A DNA stretch of 58,824 nt from an uncultured Lachnospiraceae bacterium. Its GTDB lineage: Bacteria > Bacillota > Clostridia > Lachnospirales > Lachnospiraceae. Within the stretch, counting starts at the first letter, position 1, and each line of letters opens with the position of its first letter. The notes under the pieces are model-generated. The model searched no databases. It was not told the DNA's origin and saw nothing but the letters and a program-made list of their open reading frames with translations. Position numbers and translations under genes: made by a program. The stretch is from the NCBI GenBank assembly GCA_951801955.1, contig CATOOV010000016.1, positions 1-58,824 of the forward strand. Reading direction: 5' to 3'. Shown in pieces: positions 35,115-42,868 of this stretch.

Positions 35115-35396
35115 TTATTCTCGGATGTGATCAAGCCCCTGGGCAATAATTGTCAGTACATGGGAATCCAGCAGGGAATAATAGATTGTTTTTCCATCCC
35201 TGCGGTTTTTGACTAGGCGGTTTTGTTTTAAAATGCTAAGCTGGTGGGAGATAGCGCTTTGGGACATTCCAAGCTCCTGCGCAATATCATAGACGCATTT
35301 TTCTTCGTCAATCAATGCATATAATATCTGCAGCCGGGTAGGAGTGCCGAAGATTTTAAATAATTCTGCCAATTGTTCAAATTCATTCTGATTCAT
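35115..35396 (-). CDS. ArsR/SmtB-family regulator with a SmtB-type zinc site
   Basis: 93 residues, winged-helix DNA-binding protein (QELGMSQSAISHQLSILKQNRLVKNRRDGKTIYYSL). The last helix carries D77, H79, H90 and E93 with the spacing of the alpha-5 zinc ligands of SmtB (D104, H106, H117, E120), so it should sense zinc or a similar ion and leave DNA when metal binds. No arsenic-type cysteine motif (ELCVCDL) is present. It reads away from a radical-SAM gene; a 14-bp palindrome lies between their promoters. No metal transporter is adjacent, so its targets may be elsewhere. Confidence 0.9.
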   Translation of the reverse strand: MNQNEFEQLAELFKIFGTPTRLQILYALIDEEKCVYDIAQELGMSQSAISHQLSILKQNRLVKNRRDGKTIYYSLLDSHVLTIIAQGLDHIRE

Positions 35397-35426
35397 GAAA
35401 ATCCCTTCTTTCTCTGTTCAAGAAAG

Positions 35427-35455
35427 TTGTCAACGCCAATAGAATGTGTTAGAAT
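35427..35455 (+). promoter_or_regulatory. Promoter of the radical-SAM gene
   Basis: TTGTCA (35427-35432), 17-bp spacer, TAGAAT (35450-35455). Confidence 0.6.
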
Positions 35456-35461
35456 ACGCAC

Positions 35462-35475
35462 ATGGAATAATCCAT
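35462..35475. promoter_or_regulatory. Putative ArsR operator
   Basis: Palindrome ATGGA-ATAA-TCCAT located between the -10 boxes of the two divergent promoters, where bound repressor would block both. Assignment is by position and symmetry only. Confidence 0.4.
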
Positions 35476-35477
35476 AT

Positions 35478-35506
35478 ATTGTAGCACAGAGTGCATCTAA
35501 AATCAA
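35478..35506 (-). promoter_or_regulatory. Promoter of the ArsR gene
   Basis: Minus strand TTGATT (35506-35501), 17-bp spacer, TACAAT (35483-35478). Confidence 0.6.
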
Positions 35507-35521
35507 CAGGGAAAGAAGTCT

Positions 35522-37264
35522 ATGAATATTTTACTGATAGCGATTAATGCAAAATACATTCATTCTAATCTCGCTGTATACAGTCTGAGAGCTTACGCAA
35601 AAGAATATCGTGAGCATATTCATATTGCAGAATATACGATCAATCACCGGGTAGAATATATTTTGAAAGAAATTTACAGGCAAAAGCCACAAGTACTGTG
35701 TTTTTCCTGCTATATTTGGAATATCCGGTATGTGAAGGAATTGATCGTGGAACTTCACAAGCTCCTTCCAAAAGTGCCGATTTGGGTGGGAGGACCAGAA
35801 GTATCTTATGAGCCAGAATATTTTCTGGAAAGGTACCCTATGGTGGCAGGCGTGATGGTTGGAGAAGGGGAAGCCACATTTCAGGAATTGTGCAGTTATT
35901 ATATGGAAGAGGGGAATCGAGGGGGAAATCTGGAACAGATTTCTGGGCTGGTAGTTCGGACAGCACAGGGAATGCTGAGCAGGACTCCTGCGAGGGGGTT
36001 TTTAAACATGGATAACATTCCATTCTGTTACAGCCAGTTGGAAACCTTTCAAAACCGAATTATTTACTATGAGACAAGCAGGGGATGCCCATTTTCCTGC
36101 AGTTACTGCCTTTCTTCCATTGAAAAAGATCTGCGCTTGCGATCGCTTGGAATGGTAAAGGAGGAACTGCAGTTTTTCCTGGATCATCAAGTGCCCCAGA
36201 TAAAATTTGTAGATCGGACATTTAACTGCAGCCACAGCCATGCAATGGAAATTTGGCGTTATCTGAAAGAACATGATAACGGGGTGACAAACTTTCATTT
36301 TGAAATTTCAGCAGATTTGCTTACAGAGGAAGAGCTTGCCCTTTTGGAAACTTTGAGAAAAGGGCAGGTCCAATTTGAAATTGGAGTGCAGTCCACATAT
36401 GGTCCAACGATAAAGGAAATTCACCGGAATATGAACCTTTCCCGGTTGGAAACCGTGGTGGAACGCATTAGGCAAATGGGAAATATCCATCAGCATTTAG
36501 ATTTGATTGCTGGTCTTCCCAGGGAAAATTTTGATACCTTTACACAGTCTTTTGGGCAAGTGTACCAGATGAAGCCACAGCAGCTCCAGCTTGGATTTTT
36601 AAAAGTCCTGAAAGGTTCCTATTTGTATGAAAATAGGGAAGAATATGGTCTTGTTTATCGGGAATATCCACCGTATGAGGTACTGCGCACCGATTGGTTA
36701 TCCTATGAAGAGATCTTAAAAATAAAACTGGCGGAGGAAATGTTGGAGGTCTATTCTAACAGCGGTCAGTTTGAGTTGACCATAAAAGTGTTGGAGCTGG
36801 CAGTAGACCATCCTTTCGAATTGTTTTACAATCTGGGAAAATTCTATGAGTGCAAGGGTTTTTTGGCAATGAGCCATTCCAGGCTCCGCCGTTGTGAAAT
36901 TTTATTGGACTATATTAAGGAGAACAATTTTCCCTGTCAGGAATTATATAAGGAAACATTGACATTTGACCTGTATGCGCGGGAAAATATGAAAAGCCGT
37001 CCAAAATGGGCGCCAGAGGTGGCAGAATTTAGCAAACTGCGGAAGCAGTACTGTAAAAACGGGAAACTCTCCCATCTGGAGCCCTTTTGGTATGATATGG
37101 AAGCTGTCCGGGGGACAAAGACTTTGACCGCATATCCTGAGAAGAAAAGGGAAAGGGCATTTTATTTGTTTTCTTATGGGCAGCGGGATCCTTTGACTGG
37201 GCAGGCGCAGATAAAGAACGTAGGAACCGTGTCAGAATTAGAGAATGGAAGAAAGGGACTGTGA
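35522..37264 (+). CDS. B12-binding-domain radical SAM protein (DUF4080 type)
   Basis: 580 residues. N-terminal cobalamin-binding-like domain (MNILLIAINAKYIHSNLAV, with VWVGGPEVSYEPE further on), then a radical-SAM core with the 4Fe-4S motif SRGCPFSCSYC (C189, C193, C196), and a C-terminal DUF4080-like region. Members of this subgroup are widespread in Clostridia and their reaction is unknown; the domain pair often does methyl transfer or ring rearrangements. AGGGAAAG precedes the start. The exonuclease gene overlaps its stop by one base. Confidence 0.85.
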   Translation: MNILLIAINAKYIHSNLAVYSLRAYAKEYREHIHIAEYTINHRVEYILKEIYRQKPQVLCFSCYIWNIRYVKELIVELHKLLPKVPIWVGGPEVSYEPEYFLERYPMVAGVMVGEGEATFQELCSYYMEEGNRGGNLEQISGLVVRTAQGMLSRTPARGFLNMDNIPFCYSQLETFQNRIIYYETSRGCPFSCSYCLSSIEKDLRLRSLGMVKEELQFFLDHQVPQIKFVDRTFNCSHSHAMEIWRYLKEHDNGVTNFHFEISADLLTEEELALLETLRKGQVQFEIGVQSTYGPTIKEIHRNMNLSRLETVVERIRQMGNIHQHLDLIAGLPRENFDTFTQSFGQVYQMKPQQLQLGFLKVLKGSYLYENREEYGLVYREYPPYEVLRTDWLSYEEILKIKLAEEMLEVYSNSGQFELTIKVLELAVDHPFELFYNLGKFYECKGFLAMSHSRLRRCEILLDYIKENNFPCQELYKETLTFDLYARENMKSRPKWAPEVAEFSKLRKQYCKNGKLSHLEPFWYDMEAVRGTKTLTAYPEKKRERAFYLFSYGQRDPLTGQAQIKNVGTVSELENGRKGL

Positions 37265-37986
37265 TGTTAAATTCATTTGTGGTAGTAGATCTGGAAATGA
37301 CAGGATTGCGTGCCCGGACAGATCGTATTTTGGAAATTGGCGCGGTCAAAGTGGAACAGGGAAATCCTACAGATATATTTGAATGCCTGGTCAATCCCAA
37401 AATGGAATTACCAGAGGAAATCATAAATTTAACTGGAATTACCAGTGAGATGGCAAAAAAAGGCTGTGATACGGCGCGGGCGATGGAAGGGTTTCTAACA
37501 TTTGCAGAAGGGCTGCCCCTTGTGGGACACAATCTGATATTTGATTATAGCTTTTTAAAACAGTATGCAGTCAACCATGGGATCGTTCTGGAAAAGAAAG
37601 GGGTGGATACTTTGAAACTGGCTCGCAGATTCCTGCCGGAGCTAGAGAAAAAGTCTTTGGATTATTTGTGCAGTTATCTAAATATTGGACGGACCAAAAG
37701 CCACAGGGCATTCGAGGACGCAAAGGCTACGGCAGAACTGTTTTTTTATTTCAATGAGCATTTTTATGAAAAAGAACCAGAAGCTTTTTGTCCGAAGCCT
37801 CTTTTATATAAGGCAAAAAAGCAGGGACCAGCTTCCCCTGTGCAAAAAAGAAACTTGAAGAAATTGACGGAATATCATAAAATAGTTTTGGGACGGGAGC
37901 TGGACAGCCTGACAAGAAGCGAGGCTTCCCGGATTACCGATCAAATTCTGTCAACCTATGGAAAAATACCATCTTTATCTGTTTAA
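37264..37986 (+). CDS. DnaQ-like 3'-5' exonuclease
   Basis: 240 residues. DEDDh exonuclease domain: VVVDLEMTGL (first D and E), LVGHNLIFDYSFL (second D) and HRAFEDAKATAEL (H and last D). Resembles PolC/DnaQ proofreading domains but stands alone; the C-terminal 70 residues are helical and basic. It may trim DNA or RNA. Start ATG at 37264 overlaps the upstream TGA (TGATG); AAAGGG lies before it. The stop overlaps the convergent gene at 37983. Confidence 0.85.
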   Translation: MLNSFVVVDLEMTGLRARTDRILEIGAVKVEQGNPTDIFECLVNPKMELPEEIINLTGITSEMAKKGCDTARAMEGFLTFAEGLPLVGHNLIFDYSFLKQYAVNHGIVLEKKGVDTLKLARRFLPELEKKSLDYLCSYLNIGRTKSHRAFEDAKATAELFFYFNEHFYEKEPEAFCPKPLLYKAKKQGPASPVQKRNLKKLTEYHKIVLGRELDSLTRSEASRITDQILSTYGKIPSLSV

Positions 37987-38603
37987 AGCGCCTGTTTTTT
38001 GAGACAGTCCTCTAACATGGAAAGAATAGGTTCCCTGGTCAGGGAATTTAAAGATGCAGCGGATGTTTTTAGTTGCTGAAGTTTTTCAATTTCGCCGTAC
38101 CCTGTATAAAGTTCGGCAAGAAGGTTCCAGGTTGTCCTGATATCGCTTCCAATTGAGACTGCAAAGGAAAGGACACAGGCTGCTTCCTTTGGATGGGAAA
38201 GTTCCATTAAACGATGTCCCCATGTATTCAAAGTTCGTGCCAGGAGGGTAAAATTTTGATCGTATTGGGTCAGAAGCGGCAGGTTGGCAGGTCCATATTT
38301 TAATTTTAAATCAGTGTTGCTGATTCCTGTAAGGTTTAAGATCCGCTTTTCTTTTAATAGAAGAATCTGTTTCTCACATTCTTTTAATAAGTCGTCTTCG
38401 AACAGGGCGAAGGGAAGGGAAACGCCGGAAAAATCCACATAATCCAGATTGGAAATATCTTGTTTGCGTGTGTTGTTTGCCGCATGTTCCCGGTCCCAGA
38501 ACGCGTTTTCAGCAGCTTGGTTTTGATGGTTTGCTTTCATGCGTTTATAGGAAACTACAGCAATAAAAATAATTGTCCATCCAATGGTCAGAAATAATGC
38601 CAT
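37983..38603 (-). CDS. Membrane-anchored hypothetical protein
   Basis: 206 residues: one N-terminal membrane helix (ALFLTIGWTIIFIAVVSY), a basic linker, then a soluble, mostly helical domain with TPR-like spacing (LLARTLNTWGHRLMEL, EAACVLSFAVSIG, TWNLLAELYTGYGEIEKLQQL). Helical repeats suggest protein binding. GAAAGGAC precedes the ATG. Its stop overlaps that of the exonuclease by four bases, tail to tail. Function unknown. Confidence 0.7.
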   Translation of the reverse strand: MALFLTIGWTIIFIAVVSYKRMKANHQNQAAENAFWDREHAANNTRKQDISNLDYVDFSGVSLPFALFEDDLLKECEKQILLLKEKRILNLTGISNTDLKLKYGPANLPLLTQYDQNFTLLARTLNTWGHRLMELSHPKEAACVLSFAVSIGSDIRTTWNLLAELYTGYGEIEKLQQLKTSAASLNSLTREPILSMLEDCLKKQAL

Positions 38604-38661
38604 AATATTGCAGTCCTTTCTATCAATAGATTTGTATTACAGTGAAATGGAGGTGAGAGCG

Positions 38662-38769
38662 ATGCTGAATTTCAACAATCCAAAAACAAAGAAAACGTTT
38701 GCAGCAGTAGTTGCGGTGATTTTGGTAGTGTCCATGATATTGTCAGTATTCTTATCCGCTTTTGTTTGA
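38662..38769 (+). CDS. Small single-helix membrane protein (35 aa), Prli42-like in form
   Basis: 35 residues: basic start MLNFNNPKTKKTF then one hydrophobic helix AAVVAVILVVSMILSVFLSAFV. GGAGGTGAGAG is a strong ribosome site before the ATG at 38662. Its size, positive N-terminus and C-terminal helix recall Prli42, the stressosome anchor of Listeria and other Firmicutes, but such a short protein cannot be assigned with certainty. It is read divergently from the membrane-anchored gene 58 bases away. Confidence 0.6.
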   Translation: MLNFNNPKTKKTFAAVVAVILVVSMILSVFLSAFV

Positions 38770-38841
38770 GAAATGCCGGCACCTGTTCATAATATACAGA
38801 AAGAGGCGTATTATGTCAACGAAATTCGTGGTTTGTGTATC

Positions 38842-38869
38842 TTGAAATATTGAATGTTTATGTTAGAAT
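38842..38869 (+). promoter_or_regulatory. Promoter of the VanW-family gene
   Basis: TTGAAA (38842-38847), 16-bp spacer, TAGAAT (38864-38869), 47 bases before the start codon. Confidence 0.5.
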
Positions 38870-38916
38870 AGGGTAGGTAAAGTATAAACGAAGCAGGATA
38901 GTAGGAGAATAGATGT

Positions 38917-40863
38917 ATGAAAAAGAATTGGAAAAAATACTTGTCCATTGCCGGTATATTTTTCGTCTTGGCACTTGTGACGGCAGTTACGATTCCGGTA
39001 AATGCGGAAACAGATGAGAAATCTACCATTCCGCAGCGTGTGTATTTTGGAGAAGTTTCCGTAGGGGGGATGACCCAGGAGGAAGCAAAGACAGCAGTGG
39101 AACAATATATGGGAACCCTGCAGGACAAGAAGGTGACTCTTAAGGCGGGAAAGAATACAGTAGAAGTACCAGTTTCCGAACTTGGAATTTCCTGGGGGAA
39201 TCCTGAGATTGCAGAGGAAGCGGTGGGGCTTGGAAAGAGTGGAAATTTAATTACCCGTTACAAGGCAATGAAGGATTTGGAAAATGAAGATAAAGTTTAT
39301 GAGCTTGCTTACGATGTGGACAGCCAGAAAATCAGCGGAGTATTGGAAACTAATGCAGAGACATTGAATACAGAAGCGTTAGATGGCGGCCTTACCAGGG
39401 AAAACGGTGGATTTCAGGTTGTTCCAGGCAGCCAGGGAGTAAACGTCAACATAAAGGAATCTGTGGAGATTCTGCAAAAATATTTTTCACAGGAGTGGAA
39501 AGGTGAAACCGACACAATTGAGATTGCAGCAGATGTGGTTGAGCCGAAAGGAAGCGAGGAAGAACTTGGAAAGGTAAAAGATCTTCTGGGCTCTTTTCAC
39601 ACTTCCTATGGTTCCTCTGGCGCAGGACGTTCTAAAAATGTGGAAAATGGAGCCAATAAAATCAATGGTTCCGTGCTGTATCCCGGCGACAGTTTTTCTG
39701 TATATGAGAAGGTTAGCCCTTTTGATGCAGAGAATGGCTATGAACTTGCAGGATCCTATGAGAATGGAACTACTGTTGATACATATGGCGGAGGAATTTG
39801 CCAGGTATCTACCACTTTGTACAATGCAGTCATCCGGGCAGAACTTGAGGTTACAGAGCGTTTTAACCATTCCATGATTGTAGGCTATGTAGATCCTTCT
39901 GCAGATGCAGCAATTGCAGGAACATATAAAGATTTAAAATTTACCAACAATACCGACGCGCCGATATACATTGAAGGATATACTTCTGATAAAGTTATAT
40001 ATTTTAATATTTTTGGTCAGGAGACCAGGCCAAAAAACCGGGAAATCAGTTTTGTCAGTGAAACGTTATCCACAACAAATCCTGGTGTTGAGTATCGTGC
40101 CACATCAAGCCAGCCAATTGGTTATATGAGCCAAAAACAGTCTTCCCATACAGGTTATACGGCACAACTATGGAAAGTTGTGACGGTTGATGGGAAAGAG
40201 GAGAGCAGGGAGGTATTTAATAAGAGCAGTTATAAAGCTTCCCCCACTGTTATTTTAGTAGGAACGGCTTCCGCAAGCCCTGATGCTGTGAACGCTATGA
40301 ATGCAGCGATTGGCAGCCAGAGCTCAGGGGCAATCAATGAGGCGATCGCCCAATGGAATGACGCAGCACTTGCGGCACAAGCGGCACAGCAGCCAGAAGA
40401 ACCTCCTGTACCAGATCCCAATAATCCAGATGGACAAATTCCAGCAGACGGGACGAATCCAGCAGACGGGACAAATCCGGCAGATGGGACAAATCCGGCA
40501 GACGGGACAAATCCGGCAGACGGGACAAATCCGGCAGACGGGACAAATCCGGCAGACGGGACAAATCCGGCAGACGGGACAAATCCGGCAGACGGGACAA
40601 ATCCGGCAGATGGGACAAATCCGGCAGATGGGACAAATCCGGCAGATGGGACAAATCCGGCAGATGGAACGAATCCAGGAGGGGAGAACCCAACAGAAGG
40701 AGAGAATCCGGGAGGAGAGAATCCAGCAGATGGGACAAATCCGGGAGGGGAGAACCCAGGAGGAGAGAATCCGGCAGATGGAGGGAATCCAGAAGCAGAG
40801 AATCCAGCGGATGGGAACGATGGCAATAAAGCTGGCGCAGAGCCTGTCGAGGGTGGTGAATAA
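38917..40863 (+). CDS. VanW-family exported protein with variable repeat tail
   Basis: 648 residues. N-terminal signal or anchor helix (YLSIAGIFFVLALVTAVTIPVNA), a PG_binding_4-like region (VYFGEVSVGGMTQEEAKTAV, about 40-220), then the VanW domain with GDSFSVYEKVSPF, YGGGICQVSTTLYNAVIRAEL and RFNHSMIVGYVDPSADAAI (about 240-370). VanW proteins are linked with cell-wall assembly but lack a known reaction. The tail is a low-complexity run of 13 NPADGT units and variants, likely a spacer that crosses the wall. No LPxTG follows. AGGAG lies before the ATG. Confidence 0.88.
   Translation: MKKNWKKYLSIAGIFFVLALVTAVTIPVNAETDEKSTIPQRVYFGEVSVGGMTQEEAKTAVEQYMGTLQDKKVTLKAGKNTVEVPVSELGISWGNPEIAEEAVGLGKSGNLITRYKAMKDLENEDKVYELAYDVDSQKISGVLETNAETLNTEALDGGLTRENGGFQVVPGSQGVNVNIKESVEILQKYFSQEWKGETDTIEIAADVVEPKGSEEELGKVKDLLGSFHTSYGSSGAGRSKNVENGANKINGSVLYPGDSFSVYEKVSPFDAENGYELAGSYENGTTVDTYGGGICQVSTTLYNAVIRAELEVTERFNHSMIVGYVDPSADAAIAGTYKDLKFTNNTDAPIYIEGYTSDKVIYFNIFGQETRPKNREISFVSETLSTTNPGVEYRATSSQPIGYMSQKQSSHTGYTAQLWKVVTVDGKEESREVFNKSSYKASPTVILVGTASASPDAVNAMNAAIGSQSSGAINEAIAQWNDAALAAQAAQQPEEPPVPDPNNPDGQIPADGTNPADGTNPADGTNPADGTNPADGTNPADGTNPADGTNPADGTNPADGTNPADGTNPADGTNPADGTNPADGTNPGGENPTEGENPGGENPADGTNPGGENPGGENPADGGNPEAENPADGNDGNKAGAEPVEGGE
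40441..40674 (+). repeat. 18-bp VNTR, 13 units, in the VanW-family gene
   Basis: Thirteen tandem 18-bp units (CCGGCAGAYGGGACAAAT) coding PADGTN. Units differ only at wobble positions, mostly GAC/GAT. Length changes keep the reading frame. Degenerate related units run on to about 40820. Confidence 0.97.
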
Positions 40864-40941
40864 TCTTTCGATTTTTTGACAAGTGGATGATCTAAAAATT
40901 TTGATAATATACCATATAGGATCTGATATTTGTGCCATTAG

Positions 40942-40971
40942 CAAGGCTGTTTCAGTAAAGAAACAGCCTTG
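40942..40971 (+). terminator. Hairpin downstream of the VanW-family gene
   Basis: Perfect 12-bp stem CAAGGCTGTTTC/GAAACAGCCTTG with a six-base loop, 78 bases after the stop. The T-run is weak. Its right arm overlaps the left arm of the family E element. Confidence 0.6.
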
Positions 40972-41250
40972 ACTTACATTATAAGAACATTGTTGATTCA
41001 AGGCTTTTTTCCAAGCAATGCTGTGGGGGTTGGGTCAACCTGCCTGTGATAGGCGGAAACACCCTGATGTTCTCATATAGGAAATTGTTCCAAATTTCCT
41101 ATATGAGAAAACTACCATGCGCACGCGCACAAGTGGAAAGAGTCGCTTTGTGACTGTGCGCGGTGCGGAACAAAAGATGCGTTAGCAGAAGAAGTAGTTC
41201 GCGGGGGTGCATGAAACGCACTTTTGTTCTTATAATGTAAGTTAAGGCTG
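40964..41250. repeat. Family E element, copy 1, with 26-bp inverted ends
   Basis: A 287-bp segment whose 26-bp ends (40964-40989 and 41225-41250) are inverted copies with one mismatch. Inside is a 17-bp perfect hairpin TTCTCATATAGGAAATT/AATTTCCTATATGAGAA (41070-41109) followed by a GC-rich tail that is shared with the copy at 48129. No open frame for a transposase, so a MITE-like element is likely. Confidence 0.75.
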
Positions 41251-41301
41251 GAAACTGCGGTTTAAGAAGCAGATAGGAACATCAGACGGGAGATGAAATA
41301 G

Positions 41302-42285
41302 ATGAAAGTTGGAAAATTGCCAGAAAGTGTATTAAAAAGAACGATATTTCAGCAAATTCATACAAAGCGAAAAGAAGTGTTGCTAGGGGCAGGCGTCGGC
41401 GAGGACTGTGCCGCAGTTAGGCTTTGTGAGGATGAAATCTTTGTGATTTCCACAGATCCTATCACTGGTACCACGACAGATATTGGACATCTGGCCATTC
41501 ATATTACCATAAATGACTTGGCGTCGTCTGGAGCAGAACCCATAGGGGTTATGCTGACAATCCTTCTTCCAGAGGAAACCAGCGAAGGGCAACTGAAAGA
41601 AATTATGGGACAGATGGAGACGGTATGCGCCCAAGCAAAGGTGCAGATTATGGGCGGGCATACAGAGGTCACAAGAGCTGTAAACCAGCCTTTGATCAAT
41701 GTCTGTGGAATTGGAAAAGTGAAGATGGGCAGGCTGATAACCACTGCTGGGGTCAAGCCAGGGGATGATATCCTTGCCAGCAAGTGGATTGGGCTGGAAG
41801 GAACTTCTATTATTGCAAAGGAGAAGGAACAGGAGCTTTTGCAGAGATATCCCCAAAAACTGATAAAGACCGCGCAGGAATTTGACCAGTATCTATCTGT
41901 GTTGCCTGAGTCTGCCGCTGCGGTTAAGTCCAGCGTGAGTGCTATGCATGATGTGACAGAAGGCGGGATTTTCGGCGCACTCTGGGAACTGGCAGAAAGC
42001 TCTGGAGTTGGACTTGAAATTGATCTGAAAAAAATCCCTGTAAAGCAGGAAACTATTGAAATTTGCGAATTTTATCATATCAATCCATATGAGTTGATTT
42101 CCAGCGGCTGTATGCTGATGGCATCGCCAGATGGAAATACGCTGTTACGGCAGTTACAAAGGGCAGGAATTCCAGCCGCTATGATTGGCAAAGCGGTAGA
42201 AGGAAATGACAGGGTATTGCTCAATGGGGAGGAAAAGCGGTTTCTGGAGCCTCCCAAAACAGATGCCCTGTATCAAGTGGTATAA
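41302..42285 (+). CDS. AIR-synthase-related protein (HypE-like)
   Basis: 327 residues of the PurM/HypE/ThiL/SelD ATP-binding superfamily. Visible: GAGVGEDCAAVRL, STDPITGTTTDIGHLAIHITINDLASSGAEPIG (Mg-ATP loop), IMGGHTEVTRAV and AMHDVTEGGIFGALWELAESSGVG. Closest to HypE but without HypE's C-terminal acceptor cysteine, and no hyp or hydrogenase genes are near, so hydrogenase maturation is unlikely. Such free-standing forms have no known substrate. GGGAGATG precedes the ATG. A family B repeat follows the stop. Confidence 0.85.
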   Translation: MKVGKLPESVLKRTIFQQIHTKRKEVLLGAGVGEDCAAVRLCEDEIFVISTDPITGTTTDIGHLAIHITINDLASSGAEPIGVMLTILLPEETSEGQLKEIMGQMETVCAQAKVQIMGGHTEVTRAVNQPLINVCGIGKVKMGRLITTAGVKPGDDILASKWIGLEGTSIIAKEKEQELLQRYPQKLIKTAQEFDQYLSVLPESAAAVKSSVSAMHDVTEGGIFGALWELAESSGVGLEIDLKKIPVKQETIEICEFYHINPYELISSGCMLMASPDGNTLLRQLQRAGIPAAMIGKAVEGNDRVLLNGEEKRFLEPPKTDALYQVV

Positions 42286-42289
42286 AGCT

Positions 42290-42337
42290 ATACCTTACGA
42301 CACGCTGAATGGTTATAATGGAGAGCCCTTTGGGTAT
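42290..42337. repeat. Family B repeat, single copy
   Basis: ATACCTTACGACACGCTGAA at the left and GGGTAT at the right, reverse orientation to 3977-4108. It lies four bases after the AIR-synthase-like stop and before the Lrp start. Confidence 0.75.
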
Positions 42338-42379
42338 GTGTTTCTTATGATATTGAACATGGAAGAGAGGATTTGTATT

Positions 42380-42868
42380 ATGGAGATGAGAGAAAAGATT
42401 TTAACTTTTATAGAAAAAAACAGCCGGATTGGCTTAAAAGATTTGGCAATTATGCTGGGAGTTGAGGAGACGACAGTTGCCCAAGAGCTGGCAGCGATGG
42501 AGCAGGAGCGGATTATCTGTGGATATCCCACCTTGGTGGATTGGGAGAAAACCAGTATTGAAAAAGTGAATGCATTGATTGAAGTGCGGGTGACGCCACA
42601 GCGCGGCAGAGGGTTTGACAGTGTTGCAGAACGAATTTACAATTACCCAGAGGTGAACGCCGTCTATTTGATTTCAGGGGGTTACGATCTTTTGGTGACA
42701 TTAGAGGGAAAGACATTGCGTGAGGTAGCACAGTTTGTATCAGATAAACTGTCTACTTTGGATTCTGTATTGAGTACCAAGACGAATTTTATTTTGAAAA
42801 AATATAAAGATTATGGTATGGTGATTGCAAAACCACAGGAAGATGAAAGGATGTTGGTGAGCTTATGA
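42380..42868 (+). CDS. Lrp/AsnC-family transcriptional regulator
   Basis: 162 residues. N-terminal helix-turn-helix (LTFIEKNSRIGLKDLAIMLGVEETTVAQELAAMEQERIICGY) and the C-terminal RAM/AsnC ligand domain (IEVRVTPQRGRGFDSVAERIYNYPEVNAVYLISGGYDLLVTLEGKT). Lrp proteins bind amino acids and form octamers. The ATG at 42380 has AGAGAGGA upstream. The aminotransferase start overlaps its stop (ATGA), so it likely controls or senses the product of that enzyme. Confidence 0.92.
   Translation: MEMREKILTFIEKNSRIGLKDLAIMLGVEETTVAQELAAMEQERIICGYPTLVDWEKTSIEKVNALIEVRVTPQRGRGFDSVAERIYNYPEVNAVYLISGGYDLLVTLEGKTLREVAQFVSDKLSTLDSVLSTKTNFILKKYKDYGMVIAKPQEDERMLVSL

Noticed and set aside
40230..41001. Several long frames on both strands across the VNTR of the VanW-family gene.
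   Set aside because: An 18-bp repeat without stops in other frames keeps them open; the peptides are repetitive artefacts.
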